From the NCBI RefSeq assembly GCF_000154465.1, contig NZ_DS499577.1, positions 432,013-496,012 of the forward strand: 64,000 nt of DNA, read 5' to 3'. Below, piece by piece: positions 7,088-16,061 of the stretch. The position numbers were made by a program, and so were the translations under genes. Source of the DNA: Alistipes putredinis DSM 17216. Lineage in GTDB: Bacteria > Bacteroidota > Bacteroidia > Bacteroidales > Rikenellaceae. Numbering within the stretch: position 1 is the first letter of the stretch; each line of letters opens with the position of its first letter. The notes below the pieces were generated by a model. It worked only from the letters and a program-made list of their open reading frames with translations, had not been told where the DNA came from and ran no database searches.

Positions 7088-9271
7088 TTAGCGTTTGACT
7101 ATGGTGCGGGTAATTTGAATGCCGTTGTAGGTTACTTGTACCAGATAGGTTCCCGAAGCGAGTCCCGATACGTCGAGTTTGACAGGTTCCTCGTTGATAA
7201 GTCCAAGTGTTATGTTCATTACCTCCGTTCCCATTGAGTTACGGATACGGATCGTGCTTTCTCCCGAGTAGTTCGGCAGTATGTTCAGTACGTCGGTACA
7301 TGGGTTGGGGTAAAAGTCCATTGAAATACCGGTCGGATTGTCTCCCTTGCTAACGGTATAGGCAATGGTTCGTTTTGCTGTCTTTGTTCCGTTCATAGCC
7401 AGCAATTCTGCCGTATAGCTTCCTGCTGCGTATTGCGATGCGTCAATGGTCAGCGTGACTACGTCACCGTCGATCGACTTCGCGATCTTGCCCGAGGGGT
7501 CGTCCAGACGCCATTCCATGTAGCCGGCCAGCGTATATTGCAGCGTTTTCCGTTCGGAGGCGCCGAGCGTGAAGGTGTCGTTCTGTCCTGTGGCTGGCGT
7601 GATCGTCGGCTGGTCGGAAACGGGCGGCACCTCGCCCGAATCCAGGGCTGCACCCGCATCGACGAGCTTGCCGATTTTTCCGGCATAGGTCCCCCGACCA
7701 TTGTATATTGGTCCCTGATAGCTGTCGATGTCGCGTGCTGTCGAGAAAAGCTTCTCTTTGAGCTGTTTGTTCGTGAATCCTGGTGCCCCGAATTGCGAAA
7801 CGATCAGGGCCGCAACACCCGATACGTGGGGGCAGGCCATCGAGGTCCCCTGCATGTAGCCATACCCGAGAGTCTCCGAGACGTAGTCGATCGTGTGGGT
7901 CTCCACCTCTCCTCTGAAATTTGTATAGACGAAAGTCATCCCGTTTTGCAGGTCGGTCGGAAGCGTGCTCAGGTTATAACCTTCGTTATAATGGATAGGC
8001 CTGGAAAAATCGGCTGCGTCTCCTCCGCCCGGCGCACATATATCGACGGTCGGACCATAGTTGGTGTACCAAGCGGCTTCATAAGTGCAGGAGACGGCGG
8101 CCACACTGATGCAAGGCTCGTAAGCGGCCGGATATCCGGGCTGTCCGCTGTTTTCATTACCTGCCGCGAATATCACGACGCCACCCGCCATAGGCCCGGT
8201 CTGGGTTTCGCCGTCGGGGGACATACCCGCGTAGCGGATGAAGTAGTCGATAGCTTCTTTAGTGGCCCGATCCGCGCTTGACCATTGGTCGTAGCTCAAA
8301 GCTCCGGCTGCGTATCCCCAGCTGTTCTGGCAGATTACGGCGCCGTTGTCGGCGGCATATTTGATGGCGTCGGCCGTTGCGTTTGAGTTGGCATCGTAGT
8401 GTCCGTCGGTCGGATGAAAAATTTCGCACGACATGATCTTCGCTCCGTTACCTCCTCCCGTACCGCCGGCGATGCCCGAAATGCCGATCCCGTTGTTGCT
8501 TACGGCAGCGATCGTTCCCGCCACGTGGGTGCCGTGACCTTCGCCCCAGGTAATGTCGTCGTTATCTCTGTCACAGAAATTCTTACCGATTCCGCTCCAC
8601 ATATTGCCCGCCAGGTCGGGATGGGTATATTCCACACCCTCGTCCACGACGGCGACAATCACATCGCTGCGGCCTGCCGTCTTTTCCCACGCCGGGAGCA
8701 CATTGATGTCTGCGCCGGCTTGGGCGTTTGCATTGATCGTTCCGTCGTTGTAAAGCGGCCATTGTCCTCCGAAAAGCGGATCGTTGAAAGGGTAGTTCGA
8801 CGGAGCGGCCTTCGGCAGGGCCATCAGTTTTCGCCATGGAGTCCCGCTTTTCCGGCTCATTCCGCCGACTTTGGTAATCCTGCGCGGAATTTCGACATGA
8901 TTCACGCCGGCTATCTCCCCGAAGTCTTCGGCGACCTGCTCGGCGGAACCTTCGAAGCGAATGATATACCACAGATCGAGCCCTGCCTTGCGTGTTCGCT
9001 CGGCGCAGCCGTTGTCGGCGAACAACCGCTCCATTCCGGTCACGTTGTACCGTTCGCACAGTTCATCGAAAGAGATGTTGCCCGTCAGGACCCTGCCGCT
9101 GCGGGTGCGGATTACGTTCAGCGCTTCGGCCGTTTCCCGGTCGAGCTTCATGCGGATCACTCCTTCGACCTTATCGGTATCCCGTACCGGAGTACTTTCT
9201 GTGTCGGGATCTTTCTGACAACCGGCGAGCAGTGCCAGACAAAAAACGAAAAGTAGATTTTTCAACTTCAT
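7088..9271 (-). CDS. Surface/secreted S8 (subtilisin) protease with T9SS type A C-terminal domain
   Basis: 727 residues. The signal ends in a lipobox-like LLAGC (Cys18), then a prodomain to about residue 190. The peptidase S8 domain has Asp210 (AVVDEGVEYTHPD), His249 (GHGTHVAG), the oxyanion Asn in FAAGNENSG, and Ser477 (GTSMACPHVSG). A beta-rich linker domain covers about residues 570-640. The last 75 residues (SMDFYPNPCTDVLNI... SGLASGTYLVQV... ITRTIVKR) are a classic type A T9SS sorting domain. The complete triad predicts an active endoprotease exported through Sec then T9SS. A lipobox together with a T9SS domain is unusual. The next gene encodes a PorV/PorQ-like barrel. Confidence 0.9.
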   Translation of the reverse strand: MKLKNLLFVFCLALLAGCQKDPDTESTPVRDTDKVEGVIRMKLDRETAEALNVIRTRSGRVLTGNISFDELCERYNVTGMERLFADNGCAERTRKAGLDLWYIIRFEGSAEQVAEDFGEIAGVNHVEIPRRITKVGGMSRKSGTPWRKLMALPKAAPSNYPFNDPLFGGQWPLYNDGTINANAQAGADINVLPAWEKTAGRSDVIVAVVDEGVEYTHPDLAGNMWSGIGKNFCDRDNDDITWGEGHGTHVAGTIAAVSNNGIGISGIAGGTGGGNGAKIMSCEIFHPTDGHYDANSNATADAIKYAADNGAVICQNSWGYAAGALSYDQWSSADRATKEAIDYFIRYAGMSPDGETQTGPMAGGVVIFAAGNENSGQPGYPAAYEPCISVAAVSCTYEAAWYTNYGPTVDICAPGGGDAADFSRPIHYNEGYNLSTLPTDLQNGMTFVYTNFRGEVETHTIDYVSETLGYGYMQGTSMACPHVSGVAALIVSQFGAPGFTNKQLKEKLFSTARDIDSYQGPIYNGRGTYAGKIGKLVDAGAALDSGEVPPVSDQPTITPATGQNDTFTLGASERKTLQYTLAGYMEWRLDDPSGKIAKSIDGDVVTLTIDASQYAAGSYTAELLAMNGTKTAKRTIAYTVSKGDNPTGISMDFYPNPCTDVLNILPNYSGESTIRIRNSMGTEVMNITLGLINEEPVKLDVSGLASGTYLVQVTYNGIQITRTIVKR

Positions 9272-9288
9272 AAGTGTATGTTTTTTAG

Positions 9289-9327
9289 AAAAAAGGAGGG
9301 AAGCCGACTCTCGTCAACCTTCCTCTC
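9289..9327 (-). terminator. Probable intrinsic terminator downstream of fabG
   Basis: On the minus strand GAG-A-GGAAG pairs with CTTCC-CTC (8 bp with one bulged A) and is followed by a run of six T. It lies between the fabG stop and the start of the S8 protease gene, suggesting the two are separate units. Confidence 0.55.
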
Positions 9328-9348
9328 TTGTATGAAATCGCAGAGAGA

Positions 9349-10095
9349 TTAACAGTTCATCGCTCCACAGCAATGAATTACCTGTCCGCTCACGTAAGAG
9401 GAGAGGTCGGAGGCAAGGAACAGAGCCACCTTCGCCACATCCTCGGGTGTACCGCCGCGACGCAGCGGAATTTGCTGGTACCAGCCCTGTTTTACCTCTT
9501 CGGGCAGGGCGTTGGTCATTTCGGTAATGATGAAGCCGGGAGCAATGGCGTTGGCACGGATGCCGCGCGGTCCCATCTCTTTAGCGATGGACTTCGCAAG
9601 TCCGATCATACCGGCTTTCGAAGCCGAATAGTTGCACTGTCCGGCATTGCCGCTGACACCCACCACGGACGACATATTGATAATCGAACCGCTGCGCTGG
9701 CGCGCCATGATCGGCGTAACGGCGTGAATGAAGTTGAAAGCCGATTTCAGATTGACGTTCAGCACGGCGTCCCACTGCGCTTCGCTCATGCGCATCATCA
9801 GGCCGTCTTTGGTGATGCCGGCATTATTGACCAGAATGTCGATGCGGCCGAAATCCTGCATGATCTGGTCGATCACTTTGTGCGTATCTTCAAAGTTGGC
9901 GGCGTTCGAAGCGTATCCTTTGGCTTTTACGCCCAGGGCGTTCAGCTCCTCCTCCGTCTTCTTGCCGTTTTCGTCGATCGCCAGATCGGTGAACGCGACG
10001 TTGGCTCCCTCTTTTGCAAACTGAATGGCGATCGCTTTGCCGATGCCCCTGGCTGCGCCGGTTACGACGGCCACTTTTCCTTCGAGTAATTTCAT
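9349..10095 (-). CDS. fabG: 3-oxoacyl-[acyl-carrier-protein] reductase
   Basis: 248 residues, the normal FabG length. The Rossmann dinucleotide motif GAARGIG is at about 12-18, LVNNAG near 90, and the Ser-Tyr-Lys catalytic set is in SSVVG and YSASKAG (about 141-159). The NADPH-dependent enzyme reduces 3-ketoacyl-ACP in fatty acid elongation in the cytoplasm. The C-terminus is odd in detail, ending VIHCCGAMNC where most homologues have a VDGGM-like end. This changes the tetramer-interface tail but not the active site. No other fab genes are adjacent. Transcription probably starts in the 262-bp gap shared with divergent glyA. Confidence 0.93.
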   Translation of the reverse strand: MKLLEGKVAVVTGAARGIGKAIAIQFAKEGANVAFTDLAIDENGKKTEEELNALGVKAKGYASNAANFEDTHKVIDQIMQDFGRIDILVNNAGITKDGLMMRMSEAQWDAVLNVNLKSAFNFIHAVTPIMARQRSGSIINMSSVVGVSGNAGQCNYSASKAGMIGLAKSIAKEMGPRGIRANAIAPGFIITEMTNALPEEVKQGWYQQIPLRRGGTPEDVAKVALFLASDLSSYVSGQVIHCCGAMNC

Positions 10096-10288
10096 CTTGC
10101 TGAAATGTTTTTTTGATGGTTAAATTTTTCGTTTTATCCGTAATATTCGATCTTTCTGTCGGAAATCCGGCCCGCGTCGGCTGCCCGTATCGCAAAGGTG
10201 CCCGTTCCGAAGAAAAATGTTCCGTTTGTCGGATGCGTCGTATTTTTCTGTCGCCAAATATACAAAAAATATTTAGAAATATTTAGTT

Positions 10289-10319
10289 TTTGTAGTTTCG
10301 TAAAATGTTACTACCTTTG
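10289..10319 (+). promoter_or_regulatory. Bacteroidales-type promoter for glyA
   Basis: TTTG at 10289-10292 and TACCTTTG at 10312-10319 are separated by 19 bp, a near-ideal -33/-7 pair. The start codon lies 38 bp further downstream. The surrounding DNA is A/T rich. Confidence 0.75.
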
Positions 10320-10357
10320 GAATCCGAAAAAAACTCTTAATAAACCATATATCGATC

Positions 10358-11638
10358 ATGAAGAGAGATTCTCAAGTATTCGACCTCATTTCTGAGGAAC
10401 GGAACCGTCAGATGCACGGCATCGAGTTGATCGCGTCTGAAAATTTTGTCAGCGACGAGGTGATGGAGGCCATGGGCTCCGTACTGACCAACAAGTATGC
10501 GGAGGGTTATCCTGCCGCACGTTACTACGGCGGTTGTCAGGTGGTGGATAAGGTCGAGAACCTTGCCATCGAACGTGTTTGCAAACTGTACGGCGCCGAG
10601 TACGCCAACGTACAGCCCCACTCCGGCGCACAGGCCAACATGGCCGTTTTCTTCGCCGTGCTGAAACCCGGCGATACGTTCATGGGCCTCGATCTGGCGC
10701 ACGGCGGCCACCTTTCGCACGGTTCGCCGGTGAATATGTCGGGTACCTATTTCAAAGCCATCGGTTACCAGCTCGATCCGAAGACCGAGCGCGTGGATTA
10801 CGACGATATGGAGCGCAAGGCTCTGGAGCACAAACCCAAGCTTATCGTCGGCGGTGCTTCGGCTTATTCGCGTGAGTGGGACTACAAGCGTATGCGCGAG
10901 ATCGCGGACAAAGTAGGCGCCATCCTGCTGATCGACATGGCTCACACGGCCGGTCTGATCGCTGCCGGTCTGCTCGAGAATCCGGTTAAGTATGCTCACA
11001 TCGTGACTTCTACCACCCATAAGACCCTGCGCGGTCCCCGTGGCGGTATTATCCTGATGGGCAAAGATTTCGAGAATCCCTGGGGACTCAAGACTCCGAA
11101 GGGCGTGACCAAGATGATGTCGCAGATCCTCAATTCGGCCGTATTCCCCGGTATCCAGGGCGGTCCGCTGGAGCACGTGATCGCAGCCAAGGCAGTCGCT
11201 TTCGGCGAAGCGCTGGATCCCAGCTACAAGGAGTACCAGAAGCAGGTGCAGAAGAACGCCAAGGCGATGGCCGAGGCCTTCACCAAGCGCGGTTACAAGA
11301 TCGTTTCCGAGGGTACGGACAACCACCTGATGCTCGTCGATCTTCGCACGAAGTTCCCCGAACTGACCGGTAAGCTGGCCGAGAAGTGCCTGGTTGCCGC
11401 CGACATCACCACCAACAAGAACATGGTGCCGTTCGACAGTCGTTCGCCGTTCCAGACTTCGGGTCTGCGTTTCGGTACTCCGGCTATCACCACGCGTGGT
11501 CTGAAGGAGGACAAGATGGAGGAGATCGTAGCGCTGATCGACCGTGTATTGAGCGATCCCGAGAACGAGGCGAACATCGCCGCCGTTCGCAAGGAGGTCA
11601 ACGCTATGATGGCTAACTATCCGCTCTTCGCATGGTAG
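10358..11638 (+). CDS. glyA: Serine hydroxymethyltransferase
   Basis: 426 residues, full length for GlyA. The pyridoxal-phosphate lysine is Lys222 in STTHKTLRGPRGG. Other family motifs are IASENFVSDEV near residue 30, NVQPHSGAQAN near 90, and the C-terminal TSGLRFGTPAITTRG. It interconverts serine and glycine with tetrahydrofolate, feeding one-carbon units to purine, thymidylate and methionine synthesis in the cytoplasm. It is transcribed from the promoter at 10289-10319, divergently from fabG. The DUF2461 gene starts 6 bp after its stop, so the two are probably cotranscribed. Confidence 0.96.
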   Translation: MKRDSQVFDLISEERNRQMHGIELIASENFVSDEVMEAMGSVLTNKYAEGYPAARYYGGCQVVDKVENLAIERVCKLYGAEYANVQPHSGAQANMAVFFAVLKPGDTFMGLDLAHGGHLSHGSPVNMSGTYFKAIGYQLDPKTERVDYDDMERKALEHKPKLIVGGASAYSREWDYKRMREIADKVGAILLIDMAHTAGLIAAGLLENPVKYAHIVTSTTHKTLRGPRGGIILMGKDFENPWGLKTPKGVTKMMSQILNSAVFPGIQGGPLEHVIAAKAVAFGEALDPSYKEYQKQVQKNAKAMAEAFTKRGYKIVSEGTDNHLMLVDLRTKFPELTGKLAEKCLVAADITTNKNMVPFDSRSPFQTSGLRFGTPAITTRGLKEDKMEEIVALIDRVLSDPENEANIAAVRKEVNAMMANYPLFAW

Positions 11639-11644
11639 CATAAT

Positions 11645-12331
11645 ATGAAGCAGGTAGTAGAATTTCTCACGCTCCTGCACGAAAACAACGACAAGGCCTG
11701 GTTTGACTCTCACAAGGAGATGTACAAACGGGCCTTGTCCTGTTTCGAGGTGTTTACGGCGAAGCTGATCGACGGCATCGCCGCTTTCGATCCGTCCGTG
11801 CGCGGACTTACGGTCAAGGACTGCACGTGGCGCATCTACCGCGACACCCGCTTCAGCCCCGACAAGACACCGTACAAGACCCACATGGGGGCTTTCGTTG
11901 CTCCCCGTGGCAAGAAAGGCGGTTATTCGGGCTACTATTTCCACGTCGAACCGGTGTGGGACGAACGCTCCTGGTCGCAGGGGCATCAGCTCACTACGGG
12001 GCTTTACTGTCCGCTGCCGGAAGTGCTGCGCAGCGTGCGGGACGAGATCCTGGACAATGGCGCGGAAATTGAAGCAGCCATCCGTGAGGCGAAAGGATTC
12101 GTTCTCGACGAGTCGAACAAACTCAAGCGTCTGCCGAAAGGGTATGCCCCCGGCAGTCCGTACGACGAATGGCTGAAACTCAAGGATGTCTATATCACCG
12201 AACGCCTCGCGCCGGAGTTTATGTTGGACAAGGAGTTATTGAAGAACACGCTGCACGAATTTCGTAAGACGAAACATTTTTCGGATATTCTGAACCGTGC
12301 TGTGCAGTTCGCATACGACGAAATGATTTGA
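11645..12331 (+). CDS. DUF2461 (TIGR02453) family protein
   Basis: 228 residues. The family signature is visible as NNDKAWFDSHKEMY at about 14-27, WRIYRDTRFSPDKTPYKTH near 62-80, and a GYYFHVEP strand near 97-104. It is a soluble protein with no signal peptide. The biochemical function of DUF2461 is unknown; the conserved Arg/Lys/Asp/His positions suggest an enzyme. It begins 6 bp downstream of glyA and so is likely read through from the glyA promoter. Whether it has any part in one-carbon metabolism is only a guess from position. Confidence 0.85.
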   Translation: MKQVVEFLTLLHENNDKAWFDSHKEMYKRALSCFEVFTAKLIDGIAAFDPSVRGLTVKDCTWRIYRDTRFSPDKTPYKTHMGAFVAPRGKKGGYSGYYFHVEPVWDERSWSQGHQLTTGLYCPLPEVLRSVRDEILDNGAEIEAAIREAKGFVLDESNKLKRLPKGYAPGSPYDEWLKLKDVYITERLAPEFMLDKELLKNTLHEFRKTKHFSDILNRAVQFAYDEMI

Positions 12332-12507
12332 TAATTATTACTTTATCCGACGGTCGCAGTATCGAACCGAAGACGTGCTTATCTGCGGTTCATGGCCTTG
12401 TCCGTAAGGCAGACTCTTTCCCGAATCCTCTTTTCGGTGGGAATGTGGATCGTTATATTCCCGAATAGATGCACCGAAGGATATGACTACGTTTAATTTT
12501 AGAAAAT

Positions 12508-13464
12508 ATGAAAAAAGCAATTTACCTCTTGTTGGTTTCGATGCTGTTCGTTACTGCTTGTACGGAGCAGGCGCCCCGGATTGCCAAATATACGGATCTC
12601 TATGCCGTAAAGGGTACGGACAGCCTCTTCCTGGATCGCTATACGGCCGTTTCGGTCGAGCAGGACGATGCCCGGCCCTGTCTGGTCTTCGTTTTCGGCG
12701 GCGGCTTCATCGCTGGGGAGCGCGATGCGGAGCGGTACCTTCCGTTCTTTCATTACATGGTTAATCAGGGGTACGACGTGGTATCGATCGACTATCGTCT
12801 TGGTCTGAAGCAGGTCGTCGCTTCGGGGGACCTCTCACCCGAAAATATGATGCTCGGTATGACCCGGACGATCTCGATGGCTGTCGAGGATCTTTACGAC
12901 GCTACCGCTTTTATCGTGGACAAGGCAGACGAGTGGGGTATCGACTCCTCGCAGATCGTGGCCTGCGGGTCGAGTGCGGGAGCGATCACCGTGTTGCACG
13001 GCGAATACGCCCTCTGCAACGCTTCGCCGCTGGTGCAACACCTGCCTGCCGGCTTCCGCTACGCGGGTATCGTTTCTTTCGCCGGGGCGATCTTCGAAAT
13101 GGGCGAGGAGCTCCGCTGGGCATCGCAGCCTGCGCCGATGATGCTTTTTCACGGCGATGCGGATGCGAACGTACCGTATAATGTGATTCGCGAGAGCGGC
13201 GTCGGTTTCTTCGGCTCGAAGTACATCGCCGGACAGCTCCGCGCGATGAACTCCCCGTATTATTTCTATTCGGTCGAGAACGCCTCACACGTCATCGCCA
13301 CGGCGCCGATGGACGGCAACCGGGATGCGATCGATGCTTTCCTCTCGAAACTCGTCGTGGATAAGGAACCGCTGATGATCGAAACCGACGAAACGACGAT
13401 CGGCGCCCCTGAAGTCCGCAAGAACTTCACGTTGGCCGAATACATCGCATCGAATTTCCTGTAA
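12508..13464 (+). CDS. Lipoprotein carboxylesterase-like alpha/beta hydrolase
   Basis: 318 residues with a lipoprotein signal (LLLVSMLFVTAC, Cys18). Esterase/lipase features are an oxyanion-type FGGGF near residue 72, SIDYRLGL near 93, the nucleophile elbow CGSSAGA with Ser near 156, the acid in HGDADANVPY near 214, and His in NASHVIAT near 262. This is the BD-FAE/carboxylesterase layout, anchored in the envelope by lipidation. Substrate is not deducible; esters on dietary or host polysaccharides are possible. It stands alone after a 176-bp gap that shows nothing clear beyond a weak hairpin (GCCTT/AAGGC near 12392-12407). Confidence 0.8.
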   Translation: MKKAIYLLLVSMLFVTACTEQAPRIAKYTDLYAVKGTDSLFLDRYTAVSVEQDDARPCLVFVFGGGFIAGERDAERYLPFFHYMVNQGYDVVSIDYRLGLKQVVASGDLSPENMMLGMTRTISMAVEDLYDATAFIVDKADEWGIDSSQIVACGSSAGAITVLHGEYALCNASPLVQHLPAGFRYAGIVSFAGAIFEMGEELRWASQPAPMMLFHGDADANVPYNVIRESGVGFFGSKYIAGQLRAMNSPYYFYSVENASHVIATAPMDGNRDAIDAFLSKLVVDKEPLMIETDETTIGAPEVRKNFTLAEYIASNFL

Positions 13465-13678
13465 AAAGGATGCGGAAGTGTGTGCTTACGGTTCGAATCG
13501 GCCTCGATTTATGCCGGCTGGACAATGATGCGATGTGTCCGATGAGTATGCTCGGTGATGGTTCGGCGACGGATTGCTGTCGAGAATATTCCGTATGGAG
13601 TTTCCGCTGCTGTTCAGATTGCGGGTAGAGTCGGGAATAGATCGGCGAACGCACCTTCCGAAATCATCAATAATATAA

Positions 13679-13710
13679 AATCAGCCGCAACCTTTAGGTT
13701 GCGGCTGATT
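13679..13710. terminator. Bidirectional terminator
   Basis: 14-bp perfect arms AATCAGCCGCAACC / GGTTGCGGCTGATT around TTTA, with A/T tracts on both sides. It lies 22 bp past the glmS stop on the minus strand and also serves the lipoprotein esterase after a 214-bp non-coding stretch. Confidence 0.88.
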
Positions 13711-13731
13711 CTTGTTGTATCGGTCTTGTCA

Positions 13732-15576
13732 TTACTCCACCGTTACCGACTTGGCCAGGTTGCGGGGCTGGTCCACGTCGCGCCCTTTATTGACAGCGAT
13801 ATGATACGCCAGCAACTGCAACGGCACCGATACCACGATCGGCATCAGGCACTCCGCCACGACGGGCACTTCGATAAAGTAGTCGGAGCTCTTGCGTACC
13901 TGCTCGTCGCCCTTGGCGATCACGGTGATAACCTTGCCGCCCCGGGCCTTGATCTCCTCGATGTTGCTGGCGGTCTTTTCGTAGGTGTGATCCGGCGTCG
14001 CGATGGCGATGGTCGGCATCTCGGCGTCGATCAGGGCGATCGGACCGTGTTTCATTTCGGCGGCAGGGTAGCCCTCTGCGTGGATGTAGGAGATCTCCTT
14101 GAGTTTGAGCGCACCTTCCAGCGCCGTGGGGTAGTTGTACCCGCGTCCCAGGTAGATGAAGTTGTGCGCGTAGGTGAAGATTTTCGAGAAGTCGGCGATC
14201 CGGTCGTTCAGGCGGAGCACCTCTTCCAACACGGCGGGCAGATCGAGCAGATGCTTGGCGATCTTGCGCGAGCACTCCTGGTCGATCGTACCCTTGACAC
14301 GGGCGATCATCAGCGCCAGCATCGTAAGTACCGTTACCTGTCCCGTGAAGGCTTTGGTCGAAGCCACGCCGATCTCAGGCCCTACGTGGATGTAAGTGCC
14401 GGAATCGGTAGCCCGGGCGATCGACGAGCCGATCACGTTGCAGATGCCATAGACGAACGCACCGTTCTGCTTGGCCAGCTCGATAGCGGCCAGCGTGTCG
14501 GCCGTTTCGCCCGACTGCGATACGGCGATCACGATGTCGTCGGGATAAATCACCGGATTGCGGTAACGGAACTCCGAAGCGTATTCCACTTCGACCGGAA
14601 TGCGGCAGAAATCCTCGATCAGGTACTCCCCGATGAGCGATGCGTGCCACGAGGTGCCGCAAGCCACGAAGATGATGCGCCGGGCGTTGAGAAACCGCTC
14701 TCGGTTGTCCATGATGCCCGACAGGATCACGTCGTACGTCTCGGGGTTGATCCGGCCCCGAATGCAGTCCACGATGGTCTTGGGCTGCTCGAAGATCTCC
14801 TTGAGCATGAAGTGCGGATAGCCGCCCTTTTCGAGCTGGGAGATGCTGAGCTGCAACTTCTTGATGTCGATCTTGCTCTCCTGGTTGTCGAGCGTTACGA
14901 TCTTCAGCGGGTGGTTGCGATCCATGACCACTACCTCGCCGTCATTGACATAGACGATCTTGTCCGTATATTCCACGATCGACGCCGCGTCCGATGCCAG
15001 GAAAAACTCCTTGTCGCCGATACCGATGACCATCGGGCTGCTGCGGCGTGCCGCGATGATTTGATCTTGGTTGCCCTTCTCCACTACGGCGATAGCGTAT
15101 GCGCCGATCACCTGCTTCAATGCTTGCTGGACGGCCTCCAGCAACGTGCAGTTGTTCGACGTACGGATGTATTCGATCAGATTGACCAGTACCTCCGTGT
15201 CGGTGTCGCTCTTGAACGTGTAACCGTTTTCGATCAGCGCCTCTTTCAACACCCGGTAATTTTCGATGATACCATTGTGGATCAGGGCGATATTGCCCGA
15301 ATCGGAGTAGTGGGGATGGGCGTTGATGTCGTTCGGTTCGCCGTGTGTCGCCCAACGGGTGTGGGCGATGCCGATCGTTCCGTCCAGATCCTTGGATTCG
15401 ACGAAATGTTCCAAATCGGCGACTTTGCCCTTGCTTTTGAACACGTTCAGAACTCCTTCCCGATTGACCAGTGCGAGTCCTGCGCTGTCGTAACCGCGAT
15501 ATTCCAAGCGGTGAAGTCCTTTTATCAGAATGGGGTAAGCCTGCTGTTTACCCACGTAACCTACAATTCCACACAT
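13732..15576 (-). CDS. glmS: Glutamine-fructose-6-phosphate aminotransferase (isomerizing)
   Basis: 614 residues, the standard GlmS length. It starts MCGIVGYVG, so Cys2 is the N-terminal glutaminase nucleophile. The glutaminase domain contains HTRWATHGEP and covers about 1-240. Two SIS domains follow, with ACGTSWHA near 305, SQSGETADT near 350, KEISYIHAEGYPAAEMKHGP near 490, and the C-terminal LAKSVTVE. The enzyme makes glucosamine-6-phosphate, the first step to UDP-GlcNAc for peptidoglycan and LPS. glmM, the next enzyme in the pathway, lies 2.3 kb upstream on the same strand. No glmS ribozyme is visible. The leader instead carries the repeated promoter modules. Confidence 0.97.
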   Translation of the reverse strand: MCGIVGYVGKQQAYPILIKGLHRLEYRGYDSAGLALVNREGVLNVFKSKGKVADLEHFVESKDLDGTIGIAHTRWATHGEPNDINAHPHYSDSGNIALIHNGIIENYRVLKEALIENGYTFKSDTDTEVLVNLIEYIRTSNNCTLLEAVQQALKQVIGAYAIAVVEKGNQDQIIAARRSSPMVIGIGDKEFFLASDAASIVEYTDKIVYVNDGEVVVMDRNHPLKIVTLDNQESKIDIKKLQLSISQLEKGGYPHFMLKEIFEQPKTIVDCIRGRINPETYDVILSGIMDNRERFLNARRIIFVACGTSWHASLIGEYLIEDFCRIPVEVEYASEFRYRNPVIYPDDIVIAVSQSGETADTLAAIELAKQNGAFVYGICNVIGSSIARATDSGTYIHVGPEIGVASTKAFTGQVTVLTMLALMIARVKGTIDQECSRKIAKHLLDLPAVLEEVLRLNDRIADFSKIFTYAHNFIYLGRGYNYPTALEGALKLKEISYIHAEGYPAAEMKHGPIALIDAEMPTIAIATPDHTYEKTASNIEEIKARGGKVITVIAKGDEQVRKSSDYFIEVPVVAECLMPIVVSVPLQLLAYHIAVNKGRDVDQPRNLAKSVTVE

Positions 15577-15598
15577 AATGTATTCTTTTTGCGATTTG

Positions 15599-15723
15599 CA
15601 AAGATAGTGAAAGCCGGGAGAAAACGGGAATTTGTTCTCAATTTTCCAAGGCGCATCCTATCTAAGACTATGTCAAAGATAGTGAAAGGGAAGAGCAATC
15701 GTGCGAACTTGCACGCAAAGATT
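15599..15723 (-). repeat. Second-class promoter module G1 upstream of glmS
   Basis: On the minus strand it is delimited by TATCTTTG at 15606-15599 and again at 15681-15674, exactly 75 bp apart, with AATCTTTG at 15723-15716. The interior (GAAAGCCG, GAGAAAACGGGAATTTGTTC, TTTTCC, GGCGCATCCTATCT) is shared with 47412-47512 and with no other place in the window. The gene-proximal box lies 23 bp from the glmS start, so it is the likely glmS -7 element. Confidence 0.7.
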
Positions 15724-15890
15724 GCTGAACCGAATCCTATCTTCTATAAAAATAGTGCAAGGTGAGTGAGAGCCAAACTTAACTTTCTGTTTTCCTACTC
15801 CTTGCATCGTAGAGTTCACAAGTGCCCTCCGCGTATGCTTCGAGCGTGGGTTGTTTGAACTCGTTCGAACCTTTCCATCTTCTTTTTTTG

Positions 15891-15972
15891 TAAAGATACG
15901 AATGAGCCGGGCGCAAAAGCAAATTTTATTTGCATTTGCCGAGGCGAAGTATCTACAACGAAATCAAAGATC
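15891..15972 (-). repeat. Promoter-bearing palindromic module, copy B (upstream of glmS)
   Basis: Minus-oriented family copy with boxes TATCTTTA (15898-15891) and GATCTTTG (15972-15965), 74 bp apart. The palindrome is GCAAAAGCAAAT / ATTTGCATTTGC, flanked by GCCGGGC and GCCGAGGC. It lies 315 bp upstream of glmS behind module G1. The stretch between the two modules (15724-15890) shows no gene. Confidence 0.75.
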
Positions 15973-16006
15973 CTATCTTTTTGAACAAACGTATCCGTAA
16001 TGTACG

Positions 16007-16044
16007 AAAAACGGGATATATCCTTCGGATATTGTCCCGTTTTT
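16007..16044 (-). terminator. Intrinsic terminator of the glmM-nlpE-M20 operon
   Basis: AAAAACGGGA...ATATCC and GGATAT...TCCCGTTTTT pair around a short TTC loop with one bulge. A T tract follows on the minus strand, 18 bp past the dipeptidase stop. Confidence 0.8.
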
Positions 16045-16061
16045 GAAATCGTATTGCCTGT

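Noticed and set aside
13484..13515. GGTTCGAATC resembling a tRNA T-loop
   Set aside because: No matching acceptor stem, D-arm or anticodon arm in the preceding 60 bases, which include the end of a coding gene.
15577..16061. glmS ribozyme or riboswitch in the glmS leader
   Set aside because: The predicted start site is within about 20 nt of the start codon, and no ribozyme core is visible; the region is filled with promoter modules.
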